Assembly: GCF_001027925.1 (NCBI RefSeq)
Contig: NZ_LECT01000015.1
Coordinates: 1-64,000 of the forward strand
Source of the DNA: Rhodopirellula islandica
Lineage (GTDB): Bacteria > Planctomycetota > Planctomycetia > Pirellulales > Pirellulaceae
Reading direction: 5' to 3'
DNA length: 64,000 nucleotides
The position numbers and the translations under genes were made by a program. Of this stretch, positions 47,894-55,767 are shown in pieces; the stretch's first letter is position 1, and each line of letters begins with the position of its first letter. The notes beneath the pieces are model-generated. The model did no database searches, was not told the DNA's origin, and saw nothing but the letters and a program-made list of their open reading frames with translations.

Positions 47894-48883
47894 ATGAACC
47901 AGTCCCACGGGCATGCCCGCCCGCCTTTCGATTCACAGACGCCTCCCGCCTCGCTGAACGCCCACTCAAGACCGGTGAACGCCCAGTGGTTTCGCATCCC
48001 CCCGATTGCCTTGGTGCTGCTCCTGGCGATCCAGCCATCCAGCATGCTCGCGGCGGAAGAGAACTACACCTGGTCGGCTGACTCGAACCCCCAAGCGGGT
48101 GTTCCTCAAGGCAAAGTCACCCAGCATGAGTTTTCCAACAGCAAAGTTTTCGAAGGCACCCAGCGTCGATACAGCGTCTACGTGCCGGCCCAATACGACG
48201 GGTCAAAGCCCGCCGCTTTGATGGTCTTCCAAGACGGCCACACGTTCCAAGGCCCCGGCGGCGACTTTCGCCTTCCCACCGTGTTTGACAACCTGATCGC
48301 GGCAGGCGACATGCCCGTCACGATCGCCGTGATGGTCGACCCCGGTCACAAAGGCGAACTGCCACCCAAACGTGGCTGGAGCCCCACGCCATCCAACCGA
48401 GCGTTTGAATACGACACCGTCTCGGGTGACTACGCCGAGTTCTTGCTGACTGAACTGCTGCCGGTGATCCAAGAGCAATACAAAATCACCGACAATCCCG
48501 AACTGCGAGCCATCTGTGGCAACAGCTCCGGTGGCATCTGTGCATTCTCAGTCGCCTGGTTCCGACCTGAATCGTTTCGAAAAGTCATGTCGCACATCGG
48601 CAGCTTCGTCAACATTCGTGGCGGAGATCACTACCCCGCCATGATCCGCAAAACCGATCCCAAACCCATCCGAGTCTTCTTGCAAGACGGCAGCGGCGAC
48701 CTGGACAACCGGCACGGCAACTGGCCCCTGGCCAACCAGCAAATGGCGGCGGCTCTGGCCTTCCAGGAATACGACTACAAGTTTGTCTACGGCGAAGGTG
48801 GCCACAACGGAAAGCACGGGGGCTCGATCTTCCCCGACTCGTTGCGGTGGCTGTGGCGCGGATGGAAAGAGTTGACGCCGTGA
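47894..48883 (+). CDS. Secreted esterase (enterochelin-esterase/Fes-like alpha/beta hydrolase)
   Basis: The 329-aa protein has a signal peptide (IPPIALVLLLAIQPSSMLA) and an alpha/beta hydrolase of the Esterase/Fes type: SVYVPAQYDGSKPAALMVFQ, a nucleophile elbow GNSSGGICAFSVAW, and a C-terminal EGGHNGKHGG with the catalytic His. Natural substrate unknown; relatives hydrolyse siderophore or carbohydrate esters. The start is the ATG at 47894. Its TGA stop overlaps the GTG of the next gene (GTGA), which suggests coupling. Confidence 0.82.
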   Translation: MNQSHGHARPPFDSQTPPASLNAHSRPVNAQWFRIPPIALVLLLAIQPSSMLAAEENYTWSADSNPQAGVPQGKVTQHEFSNSKVFEGTQRRYSVYVPAQYDGSKPAALMVFQDGHTFQGPGGDFRLPTVFDNLIAAGDMPVTIAVMVDPGHKGELPPKRGWSPTPSNRAFEYDTVSGDYAEFLLTELLPVIQEQYKITDNPELRAICGNSSGGICAFSVAWFRPESFRKVMSHIGSFVNIRGGDHYPAMIRKTDPKPIRVFLQDGSGDLDNRHGNWPLANQQMAAALAFQEYDYKFVYGEGGHNGKHGGSIFPDSLRWLWRGWKELTP

Positions 48884-50031
48884 CCGAACATGACATTTCC
48901 TTCGAAGTCAAATTTGTTCATCGCCTGAGACAAACCGACGACGTCTCTCAAGCCGACTTCCCGGTGCTGGAATCAGTCCTGCACAGCGAACAAAGTGAAA
49001 GCTCCCCGCCGAAGGTTCTGTTCTGCTTGGACAGCAACCTCGAGAGCGGCGAATTCGCCACCGCATTGATCGCACAAATGCGAACCAGCGACCGAATGCG
49101 ATTGGTTCGCGAACCGATGATCGTGCCCGGTGGTGAATCCTGCAAAAACTCCGAGCACACCCTTCGGGACCTGCTCGCTGCAATCAACTCGCACGACCTG
49201 GATCGCCGCAGCTACATCATCGTTGCCGGCGGCGGTGCCGTCCTGGACGCGGTCGGATTCGCTGCCGCCATCGCTCACCGAGGCGTGCGTTTGATCCGGT
49301 TGCCCTCGACCACGCTCGCGCAAGCGGATTCCGGCGTCGGCGTGAAGAACGCGATCAACTACTTCGAAAAGAAGAATTGGATCGGCAGCTTCGCGGTGCC
49401 CTGGGCCGTCTTCAATGACACCGCCATCCTGAAGACGCTTCCCGATCGCGACTTCCGATCGGGTTTGACCGAAGCCGTCAAAGTCGCCTTGCTGAAAGAC
49501 GCTGCCTTCTTCGACTTCCTGCGAAAATCTGCCAATCAACTTCGCCGGCGAGTCGTCGATGTCTCCCAGGAAGCGATCGCGCGTTCCTGCCAATTGCACC
49601 TGGATCACATCACCGCAGGAGGCGACCCCTTCGAAGCCCTCGAAGCTCGCCCGCTCGACTTTGGACACTGGTCCGCTCACCGCATGGAACCGATGTCCAA
49701 CTACGCCCTTCGTCACGGCGAAGCGGTTGGCATCGGTGTGGCTCTCGACACGCTGTATTCAGCCCGAAAATTCGGCTTCCCCACGCCGTTGGCTCACGCG
49801 GTCTGCCGAACCCTTGCTGACCTGGGCACGCCGCTCTGGTGCGACCAACTCGACACGCCCGACGACGTCCTGCAAGGCCTGGAAGAGTTCCGCCAACACC
49901 TCGGTGGTCGCTTGACCGTGACCATGCTGAAGAACCCAGGCGAAGCCATCAACGTGCACGAGATCGACCTTCCGGTCATGAAATCCTGCATCGACGAACT
50001 GCGCGAAATTGCCAAACCACAAACCGCTTGA
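48880..50031 (+). CDS. 3-dehydroquinate synthase family cyclase (EboD-like)
   Basis: Sugar-phosphate cyclases turn a linear sugar phosphate into a carbocycle using NAD+ and Zn2+. Visible marks: VAGGGAVLDAVGFAAAIAHRGV (NAD+ site), LPSTTLAQADSGVGVKNAIN, EAVKVALLKD, RPLDFGHWSAHRME and LRHGEAVGIGVALDT (metal ligands). The fold is DHQS-like; the wording fits the EboD/valiolone-synthase side of the family as well as AroB, so I leave the symbol open. No other ebo gene is adjacent. The start is GTG 48880, overlapping the esterase stop. A secreted propeller-like protein follows after 21 bp. Confidence 0.78.
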   Translation: MTEHDISFEVKFVHRLRQTDDVSQADFPVLESVLHSEQSESSPPKVLFCLDSNLESGEFATALIAQMRTSDRMRLVREPMIVPGGESCKNSEHTLRDLLAAINSHDLDRRSYIIVAGGGAVLDAVGFAAAIAHRGVRLIRLPSTTLAQADSGVGVKNAINYFEKKNWIGSFAVPWAVFNDTAILKTLPDRDFRSGLTEAVKVALLKDAAFFDFLRKSANQLRRRVVDVSQEAIARSCQLHLDHITAGGDPFEALEARPLDFGHWSAHRMEPMSNYALRHGEAVGIGVALDTLYSARKFGFPTPLAHAVCRTLADLGTPLWCDQLDTPDDVLQGLEEFRQHLGGRLTVTMLKNPGEAINVHEIDLPVMKSCIDELREIAKPQTA

Positions 50032-50052
50032 CCAACTGCGACGAGACGACCG

Positions 50053-50949
50053 ATGAAAGCCCTGGCGATTGTCTTCCTGGTTCTGCTGGTCAACGTTGCT
50101 CACGCGCAACAGCCAGCCAATGACGAAGTCCATGGTGGCGTCTCAACGCAAACCCCTGCGATCCTCTGCACCGACCAATCCGACAACCGCATCCGACTGG
50201 TCGATCCATTCGCGAAAGATGCTGACCTCTGGACCTACCCAGCGTCCAAAGCCCCGCCAAGCGAATACATCCCGACGGATGCGAAGCGAGTCGAAATCGA
50301 CGGGGAGGTCTTCATCCTCGCCGCTTACCACGGACGCGTTCGACTGGTGCGTTTCCGAGATTCAAAGTTGATCAAAGACTACCCAAGCTACAGCAGTTGC
50401 CACTCCGCTGAACTCCTTCCAGACGGCTCGATTGCCACCGTCAACAGCAACCATGGCATGCTCCGCCTGCATCACTCAGCCGATGATTTCGTCGACACTG
50501 AATTGCCCTACGCCCACGGTGTGACCTGGGACAAAAAACGCGAATGCCTGTGGGTTCTCGGCGACCGACTCTATCGGTTTCGATACCGAGACCGGAGACT
50601 CTCGCTCGACCAGTCATTTGACTTGCCAACGTCGCCAACCGGCCATGACCTGTTCCCGTTGCGAACGGAACCCAAGCTTTTGGTCAGCAACAACGACGCG
50701 TTGTATTGGTTTGACATCGAAACCGAAGCCTTCAAACCGTTATCAGACCTCCAGTGGATCAAGAGCGCCAGCCAACACGCCGATGGCTCGATCTGGGTCA
50801 GTGATCCGCAACGAACCGAAATCGGCACTTCCTGGCAAAGCGACTCCGTCATCCCCGTGCAGCCAACCGGTGCCAACCAACGACACACCATCGCTGGCTC
50901 AAAGTTCTACAAGGCCCGCTGGTGGCAAGACGTCAACTTCAGCTACTAA
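50053..50949 (+). CDS. Secreted beta-propeller-like protein (DUF6528-type)
   Basis: A 298-aa exported protein with a clean signal peptide (MKALAIVFLVLLVNVAHAQQ). The rest alternates strand-like repeats with WD-style text (TDQSDNRIRLVDPF, SAELLPDGSIATVNSN, DKKRECLWVLGDRLYRF, HADGSIWVSD), consistent with a propeller. Function unknown. It is 21 bp after the cyclase gene and probably in the same operon as the esterase. Its TAA stop is the first three bases of a MITE (50947-51075). Confidence 0.7.
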   Translation: MKALAIVFLVLLVNVAHAQQPANDEVHGGVSTQTPAILCTDQSDNRIRLVDPFAKDADLWTYPASKAPPSEYIPTDAKRVEIDGEVFILAAYHGRVRLVRFRDSKLIKDYPSYSSCHSAELLPDGSIATVNSNHGMLRLHHSADDFVDTELPYAHGVTWDKKRECLWVLGDRLYRFRYRDRRLSLDQSFDLPTSPTGHDLFPLRTEPKLLVSNNDALYWFDIETEAFKPLSDLQWIKSASQHADGSIWVSDPQRTEIGTSWQSDSVIPVQPTGANQRHTIAGSKFYKARWWQDVNFSY

Positions 50950-51075
50950 GCAGGTCGGCAGGAATGATCGAGCAAAACCATGTGAGCCGTTTGGGCGTTA
51001 GCCCCGGTTGCACGTGGGAGCAACGACGCTACCCAAAGGGGTCCAAATGCGGAAAGACTTCTGCCGAGCTTCTTA
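50947..51075. mobile_element. MITE copy 2
   Basis: A 129-bp non-coding element, taagcaggtcggcagga at the left and a degenerate complement (ttctgccgagcttctta) at the right, with gtgagccgtttgggcgtt inside. It is flanked by TA on both sides. The left end supplies the stop of the propeller-like gene. Confidence 0.8.
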
Positions 51076-51168
51076 ACACAAGTGGCATTGGCTTCCAGTC
51101 TGTGATTGCACGGAACACAAGATAGAAGCCTCACCATTTCAATCCGACACTTCTTCTTCGCCTATTGC

Positions 51169-51297
51169 GAAGCAGGTCGGCAGGAATGATCGAGCAAAAC
51201 CATGTGAGCCGTTTGGGCGTTCGCCCCGGTTGCACGAGAGAGCAACAACGCTCCCCCAAACAGTCCAAATGCGGAAAGACTTCTGCCGAGCTTCTTA
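51169..51297. mobile_element. MITE copy 3
   Basis: Nearly identical to copy 2 and only about 95 bp away in the same orientation. The left flank reads GA instead of TA. It ends just before the DUF2071 gene's stop. Confidence 0.8.
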
Positions 51298-51308
51298 AGC
51301 GTCGCCGA

Positions 51309-52055
51309 TCAATCCGTGTCGTTTGAAAGCACGCGACTGCAAAGCGATTCTCGGTGATGCCATTCATGGTCCATCCCACGCATCAGTAGCGCGTTGTCAA
51401 ACGCAACGGAACCCTCGGGGAAGACGGCTTGGTCATCGAAGAACGACGACTGAACGCTCGTGACAGCGAGGGGCTGAACACGCCAGTTGGCCGCCCGAAG
51501 CTCCAACCCGTCGAACTGCGCGGCCTCACTGGCGGGCGAGTACCCAAGGGAACCAGCCTCGAAGAACTGCGAACACTCCGCGACGCTGGCAAAGACAGAA
51601 TGCTCTGGCAATCCGTCCGCCGTCCGTCCTTCCACAGCAACGTGAGCAGTCCCGTCAACACTGTCCATTGCGATGTGATATTCCTCATCCGTTTCCCGGA
51701 CCATGAAACGTGCCCGATGGTGGACGCCAGGGAAAACACGACCACCTGCAACCGCGTTCAAAATGGAAGAGGTGTCCCGCCGGGGAATATACACGCCAGT
51801 CTGCGTGACTCCGTCGATGTCCCATTCAACGGCGATGCGGTGAGCCGCGTTCTCAGAGGAGATCCCGAGAAACGAAGGCCAACGTTTCGGTCGGATATGC
51901 TTGAGGCGAATCAGGCAGATGCCTGCGATGCCGAACCCACCGACGGCCTGCGGGCGGAACGGGGACGGGCAAACGCGGGACAGCACGTCGAGGTCAACTC
52001 GAAAATTGACCAGCACACGCCGATCAATCAGTCCTCGAATTGTTGGAATTCGCAT
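51309..52055 (-). CDS. DUF2071 family protein (YqjF-like)
   Basis: A 248-aa soluble protein of the DUF2071 family, whose role is unknown. Family-like text: LVNFRVDLDVLSRVCPSPFRP at the start, GIAGICLIRLKHIRP, VYIPRRDTSSILNAVAGGRVFPG and EHSVFASVAECSQFF. It lies at the left boundary of the cassette array but has no attC of its own, so it is probably a resident gene. Confidence 0.72.
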   Translation of the reverse strand: MRIPTIRGLIDRRVLVNFRVDLDVLSRVCPSPFRPQAVGGFGIAGICLIRLKHIRPKRWPSFLGISSENAAHRIAVEWDIDGVTQTGVYIPRRDTSSILNAVAGGRVFPGVHHRARFMVRETDEEYHIAMDSVDGTAHVAVEGRTADGLPEHSVFASVAECSQFFEAGSLGYSPASEAAQFDGLELRAANWRVQPLAVTSVQSSFFDDQAVFPEGSVAFDNALLMRGMDHEWHHRESLCSRVLSNDTD

Positions 52056-52411
52056 TCAGAGTGCCTCACGATTGATGGATCGATTATGAAAGGAACCGCA
52101 ACGTCGTTCCCAGATTAACTTGCAACGGCAAACGGATGCCTCATATCCAGCCATCCCCCCAACCGCGACCAACGAGATGAACGAACGCCCCGAATCCCCC
52201 ACCCCCGTCGCCGAGCAGCGAAGGCGATCGCGGACTGGCAGCAGATGGATCATGACCGAAGCGATTGACAATTGCCCCCCCGAAACACTCTCCAACGAAG
52301 ACACCCACCGCGTACGATCAGCCAAGAGGTGTGTTCAACGCAGCCAATTCCTGGGGAATACCAATCGCACACCAAGCCCCCCTCGACCAGCCCGAACCTT
52401 CGATCTCGGCA
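52056..52411. other. Intergenic stretch at the left end of the cassette array
   Basis: No supportable gene. The end of this stretch (gatctcggcaggtcgc) resembles the sequence before the attC site at 54773 (cctcggcaggtcgc), so it is probably old cassette DNA. Confidence 0.4.
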
Positions 52412-52415
52412 GGTC

Positions 52416-52434
52416 GCTCAACGGGGTTTTGTGC
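52416..52434 (-). repeat. Truncated attC remnant
   Basis: On the plus strand GCTCAAC, five bases, then TTTGTGC; an attC whose middle has been lost, directly after the stop of the small membrane gene at 52445. Confidence 0.4.
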
Positions 52435-52444
52435 GGCCGTCAGA

Positions 52445-52612
52445 TCACAGCAGCCCAAAGACACATGACCACCAGAGACGCGGCAGGCAAAGCACGACGG
52501 CGAGAACAACCGCACCACCCCGCGCAACATCAAAGTGCAGCGGAACGAGAGCGCAAGTCAACGCGAGTGGCAAAAAGCCGACTGCGACGTCGAGAATCTC
52601 TTTGCGTTCCAT
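52445..52612 (-). CDS. Small two-helix membrane protein (cassette gene)
   Basis: A 55-aa peptide (MERKEILDVAVGFLPLALTC onward) with two hydrophobic helices. The ATG at 52612 has ggag 7 bp upstream. It lies between the truncated attC at 52416 and the attC at 52624, the place of a cassette gene. Function unknown. Confidence 0.45.
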   Translation of the reverse strand: MERKEILDVAVGFLPLALTCALVPLHFDVARGGAVVLAVVLCLPRLWWSCVFGLL

Positions 52613-52623
52613 TTGGTTACTCC

Positions 52624-52761
52624 GCACAACGGCAGTCTTTGACAACACCGCCCTGAACGAGGCGAGTGATGCCTGAGCCACGAGAACGGCTACCAATGCC
52701 AGCGCCCGGTACCATACAAACGAAGGTGTGCCGCAGGCCTAACACAAAAACCATGTGATGT
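52624..52761 (-). repeat. attC site (138 bp)
   Basis: GCACAAC at the left; right core degenerate (GTGATGT). The inner arms are also degraded (agtctttgac against cacaaaaacc). Probably an old, weak site. Confidence 0.6.
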
Positions 52762-52793
52762 GACCGCGACCATGGGTCGAGCATTGGCTTCGG

Positions 52794-53096
52794 TCAGTGG
52801 TTAGCAGCGTTTGACGGCAGGATCACGTCACAATAGTCAAGCAGCTTGTCGCCGCGATCGTCAAGGCAGATATCAGGCTTGGGCAAGAAACCGGTGAAGC
52901 AGTCGGCGATCCCGAGCGACGTGGCAACATCACGTGAGTAGTCACCGCCACCGCGAGACCAGCAGTAAAGCGTGTGCCCGGCGGCATGCATCCGACGAAC
53001 AAAGTCCACACTGGCGGGCATCGGAATCTGCGTGGTGCCAACAGTGCGGATCAACGTGTCATCAACGTCGATGTAGATTACGCGTTTACGATCCAA
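52794..53096 (-). CDS. HAD-like phosphatase (cassette gene)
   Basis: A 100-aa protein beginning MDRKRVIYIDVDDTLIRTVG, with the DxDxT catalytic motif of the haloacid-dehalogenase superfamily, then TLYCWSRGGGDYSRDVATSL (motif II region) and a final acidic motif (KPDICLDDRGDKLLDYCD). It starts at a TTG (53096) because no ATG is in frame; gagg precedes it. The size suits a minimal HAD phosphatase without a cap domain. Substrate unknown. It is a cassette between attC sites at 52624 and 53111. Confidence 0.65.
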   Translation of the reverse strand: MDRKRVIYIDVDDTLIRTVGTTQIPMPASVDFVRRMHAAGHTLYCWSRGGGDYSRDVATSLGIADCFTGFLPKPDICLDDRGDKLLDYCDVILPSNAANH

Positions 53097-53110
53097 CGAG
53101 CGCCTCGGTC

Positions 53111-53248
53111 ATACAACAGGTAGAACAACCTTCGCCGCCGTGAACGAAGGAGACGACGTTGAACAACGATGGATTCTAATACGCCAGCCCACGTTGCGAA
53201 ACAGGGAAGGAGATCGTGCACCGCCATTGCAGATGTTCTATGTTGGCG
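53111..53248 (-). repeat. attC site (138 bp, degenerate)
   Basis: ATACAAC at the left, GTTGGCG at the right; the arms aaccttcgccgcc and their partner are far from the consensus. The stop of the gene at 53238 lies inside its right end. Confidence 0.55.
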
Positions 53249-53627
53249 GATCCTCCAGGCCTACCTCGACTGGGGCATCCGGCGATTCCGAATACGTCAA
53301 TTCCAAGTCAAAGCCATCGGCTGATAGTTTTACATCGACCCAGACTGGACGGTCACAATTCCATGAACCAATGGAGGGGAAAGTTGCATTGACCAATTGA
53401 AACGTCCCAGATGTGACAGCATTTTCAACGCCGGCAAGTGATGCCAATTCAGCCACCAGGCCGGGGACAACGCTGACAGGTGGCGGAACCACCTCGAAGG
53501 TCTCTGTGGCGTTTGTCGCGTGGAGCATTCCATCTCCGTCGTCGCAGATATACTTCAGGTGAGTCACGCGTTCCTTGATTGATTCGGCCAAAAGATAGTG
53601 AACCAGAAGCCGCGAGGGATTCGCCAT
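53238..53627 (-). CDS. Hypothetical cassette protein
   Basis: A 129-aa soluble protein of unknown function. It is moderately acidic and strand-rich in the second half (FPSIGSWNCDRPVWVDVKLS), ending SPDAPVEVGLEDPPT. The ATG at 53627 lies just left of the attC site at 53638. The TAG stop falls inside the preceding attC, as often happens with cassette genes. Confidence 0.6.
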   Translation of the reverse strand: MANPSRLLVHYLLAESIKERVTHLKYICDDGDGMLHATNATETFEVVPPPVSVVPGLVAELASLAGVENAVTSGTFQLVNATFPSIGSWNCDRPVWVDVKLSADGFDLELTYSESPDAPVEVGLEDPPT

Positions 53628-53637
53628 CGTTTGAGTC

Positions 53638-53768
53638 TGCCAACGGAAGGTTTTTACGACACCGCCATAAACGAAGCGAGCGAGTCTGGATCACGATGGA
53701 TTGTACCAATGCCAACGCACGTTGCCAAAGAGCGAAGGTGTGCCGCAAGACTAGCGTAAAAACCATGC
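53638..53768 (-). repeat. attC site interrupted by MITE copy 4
   Basis: A typical left end (TGCCAAC, ggaaggtttttacgac) and right arm (cgtaaaaaccatg), but the final GTT core is broken: MITE copy 4 begins at 53768. The remaining core bases (ggtgac) stand after the MITE at 53899. Confidence 0.7.
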
Positions 53769-53898
53769 TAAGCAGGTCGGCAGGAATGATCGGGCATCAC
53801 CATGTGAGCCGTTTGGGCGTTAGCCCCGGTTGGACGTGGAAGCAACCACGCTTGCCAAGAGATTTCAAACGCCGAAAGACTCCTGCCGACCTGCTTAG
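53768..53898. mobile_element. MITE copy 4, inserted in an attC core
   Basis: A 131-bp element with the best ends of the family: ctaagcaggtcggcagga and its perfect complement tcctgccgacctgcttag, flanked by TA. It separates the attC arm (ending 53767) from its remaining core ggtgac. Such an insertion should abolish the site. Confidence 0.8.
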
Positions 53899-53909
53899 GT
53901 GACGCTGAA

Positions 53910-54395
53910 CTACGTTGAAGGTCTCAGCAGCGAGATGCCCCGATCAGACTCCCATTTGTGAAGATGTTTCGCTACCAACAGCCGATCGGACTGCGAATGC
54001 TGGTCGTCGAGTTGAAATTGAAGGAGCACGTTTGCAAATGATTCGTCGAAGTCAAAGTGCGGCAACCATTCCGCGGCGTTGACGGCCCAAAAGCCAGAGA
54101 AGCGGAACGCAAGTTGAACGACCGCAAAGAACGGAAATGTGTCAACGAGCGCCGCGGGCAGTGCGGCGTCCGCAAGTCGGGAGGCGATCAAACCGCGGGC
54201 CGTCGGATAGTCGCCACCGTACCCCGGTTGGACGAGTGGAAGTATCCAAGGGGGAAGACGATCGACGGAAAGAGAAACTGGGGAATCATGCTGAATGAAC
54301 CAATCGGTCCCGGACACACCGACGACGATGGCGGAACCACCAGCGTTCGTGAACAACGGAGGCAACCACGCGATATTGCGTTCTCCATTGCTCAT
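53910..54395 (-). CDS. Hypothetical cassette protein
   Basis: A 161-aa protein of unknown function, aromatic-rich (AVVQLAFRFSGFWAVNAAEW), with no motif I recognise. It starts at ATG 54395 (MSNGERNIAWLPP) beside the attC at 54406 and ends at a TAG near the MITE-broken attC. The Trp/Phe-rich composition suits a small immunity-type or binding protein, but that is only impression. Confidence 0.55.
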   Translation of the reverse strand: MSNGERNIAWLPPLFTNAGGSAIVVGVSGTDWFIQHDSPVSLSVDRLPPWILPLVQPGYGGDYPTARGLIASRLADAALPAALVDTFPFFAVVQLAFRFSGFWAVNAAEWLPHFDFDESFANVLLQFQLDDQHSQSDRLLVAKHLHKWESDRGISLLRPST

Positions 54396-54405
54396 AGACT
54401 GCGTC

Positions 54406-54613
54406 CCCCAACGGAAGGTTTTTACGTCGCCGTCCTCAACGAAGCGGACGACTTGGAAGTGCCGAACAGTGTACCAAATCGAGGGCCGTTGGAATCACAG
54501 CCAAGGCGATGGCGGCGTTGCCAACGGGAAGGCATCATTGAAGCGAACGACGTGACCCGCCGAACGATGCTCTAGAGACGAAGCCGCGACCCAGCTTAAA
54601 AACCATGTCAGGC
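54406..54613 (-). repeat. attC site, long type (208 bp)
   Basis: CCCCAAC at the left with aaggtttttacg; taaaaacc-atg-GTCAGGC at the right. The middle is about 70 bp longer than in the other sites and closely resembles 54773 onward. Confidence 0.6.
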
Positions 54614-54659
54614 GACTGTTCAGCATCGAAGCCGAGAGCCCGCGCGGGATTAGTGTTCA

Positions 54660-54720
54660 ATTAGCGCAGATTAGTGTTCAGCGCAGCCCGGCTTTTTCAG
54701 GAACACTAATCAGCGCTAAT
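54660..54720. repeat. 20-bp inverted repeat in the array
   Basis: Left arm 54660-54679 (attagcgcagattagtgttc) and right arm 54701-54720, complementary but for one position. A direct copy of gattagtgttca stands at 54648-54659. No gene covers it; it sits between two attC sites. Confidence 0.65.
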
Positions 54721-54772
54721 CGCACACTAATAGGCCCCCTCGGACCGCTCGAACCCCCGACCTCGGCAGGTC

Positions 54773-54930
54773 GCCTAACGGATTGTTTTTACGCCACCGC
54801 CCCAAACGAAGTTGACGACTTGGAAGTGTCGAACAGTGTACCAAATCGAGCGCCGTTGAAATCACAGCCAAGGCGATCGCGGCGTTGCCAACGGGACGGC
54901 ATCATCGAAGCGAACGAGCGCCGTGTCCCA
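54773..54930 (-). repeat. attC site, left part only
   Basis: GCCTAAC, then gattgtttttacgcc, and a middle that follows the long site at 54406 closely; the right arm and GTT core are missing. The right boundary given is approximate. Confidence 0.5.
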
Positions 54931-54988
54931 AGTGACGTTCCAAGGGTCGGGTGGTGGTTTGTCGCCGGCCATTTGTAAACGGCAGGTC

Positions 54989-55126
54989 GCCCAGCGGAAG
55001 GCCTTTACGACACCTCCCCTGAACGAGGCGAGCGATGCTTGAACTACGATAATTGTACCAAAGCTATCGCCACCGGGCCAACGAGCGAAGGCGTGCCGCA
55101 GGCCTAGCGTAAACACCATGTTGTGC
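54989..55126 (-). repeat. attC site (138 bp)
   Basis: GCCCAGC with ggaaggcctttacg at the left; gcgtaaacaccatgttgtgc at the right. Core bases partly degenerate. Confidence 0.6.
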
Positions 55127-55142
55127 GGAAAATGAAGCGGTG

Positions 55143-55610
55143 TTAATCGTCGGTGAATTTTATTGTGACCTGCGCGCCGTCCGGCAAGTCTTTGATTTGC
55201 TGGTGAAGCTCGGCGTTGAGTCCAAAGTGTTCGTTGATGGGTATTACGATCGAGTTGGCCACAGCGCAGTTGCCACCTAGAACAGGATTGCGAAGGTATC
55301 CATAGCAGTAGCCGGATTTCAGCGGTTTGCCCGCCGCGACAAGGGCATCAATTAGTGAGATCATGAGCCACTCGCTAGCGTTGTCATCAACGTCCAGCAG
55401 GTCGCAGAAGTGATCGCGTGAATCAGCGACACGTTCAAAAGTGCCGCCACCAACGCCAAGCATGTGGACTCTGTCGTCGTCCAATACGGCGAAAACGTCA
55501 CCGAAGCGATTGACGAGCCACACGGTAAGGGTTTCAGGGAGAAGCCAGTGCCACGGAGCGAGAACGGTCGGCCAGTCGACGTCAGAGCGATCGAGTAGAT
55601 AGTCGTCGAT
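55143..55610 (-). CDS. DUF1851 family (T6SS immunity Tdi1-like) cassette protein, start disrupted
   Basis: The frame matches DUF1851/Tdi1-like immunity proteins over its full length: DDYLLDRSDVDWPTVLAPWH, LPETLTVWLVNRFGDVFAVL, GVGGGTFERVADSRDHFCDL, SEWLMISLIDALVAAGKPL and GYCYGYLRNPVLGG. Homologues start at M-x-I-D-D-Y. Here the DNA reads GTG TAA ATC GAC GAC TAT, so a stop occupies codon 2; the frame is open only from the ATC at 55610, and the first usable start inside is GTG 55523. Either an unusual ATC start is used, or the gene is truncated by a nonsense change. It is a cassette between attC sites at 54989 and 55630. Confidence 0.75.
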   Translation of the reverse strand: MDDYLLDRSDVDWPTVLAPWHWLLPETLTVWLVNRFGDVFAVLDDDRVHMLGVGGGTFERVADSRDHFCDLLDVDDNASEWLMISLIDALVAAGKPLKSGYCYGYLRNPVLGGNCAVANSIVIPINEHFGLNAELHQQIKDLPDGAQVTIKFTDD

Positions 55611-55629
55611 TTACACGGATGGCTTTGCC

Positions 55630-55766
55630 GCACAACGGAAGGTTCTTACGACACCGCCCTGAACGAAGCGAACGATGCCTGAACTACGAGAGATTGCACC
55701 AATGCCATCCCGCGTGACCAACCAAGGAAGGTATGCCGAAGGCCTAGCGTAAACACCATGTTGGCG
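55630..55766 (-). repeat. attC site (137 bp)
   Basis: GCACAAC, ggaaggttcttacgacaccg at the left; ggcctagcgtaaacaccat, GTTGGCG at the right. Confidence 0.75.
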
Positions 55767-55767
55767 G

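Noticed and set aside
54862-55119. An 85-codon minus-strand frame in the array
   Set aside because: It consists mainly of translated attC sequence; similar frames appear at every attC.
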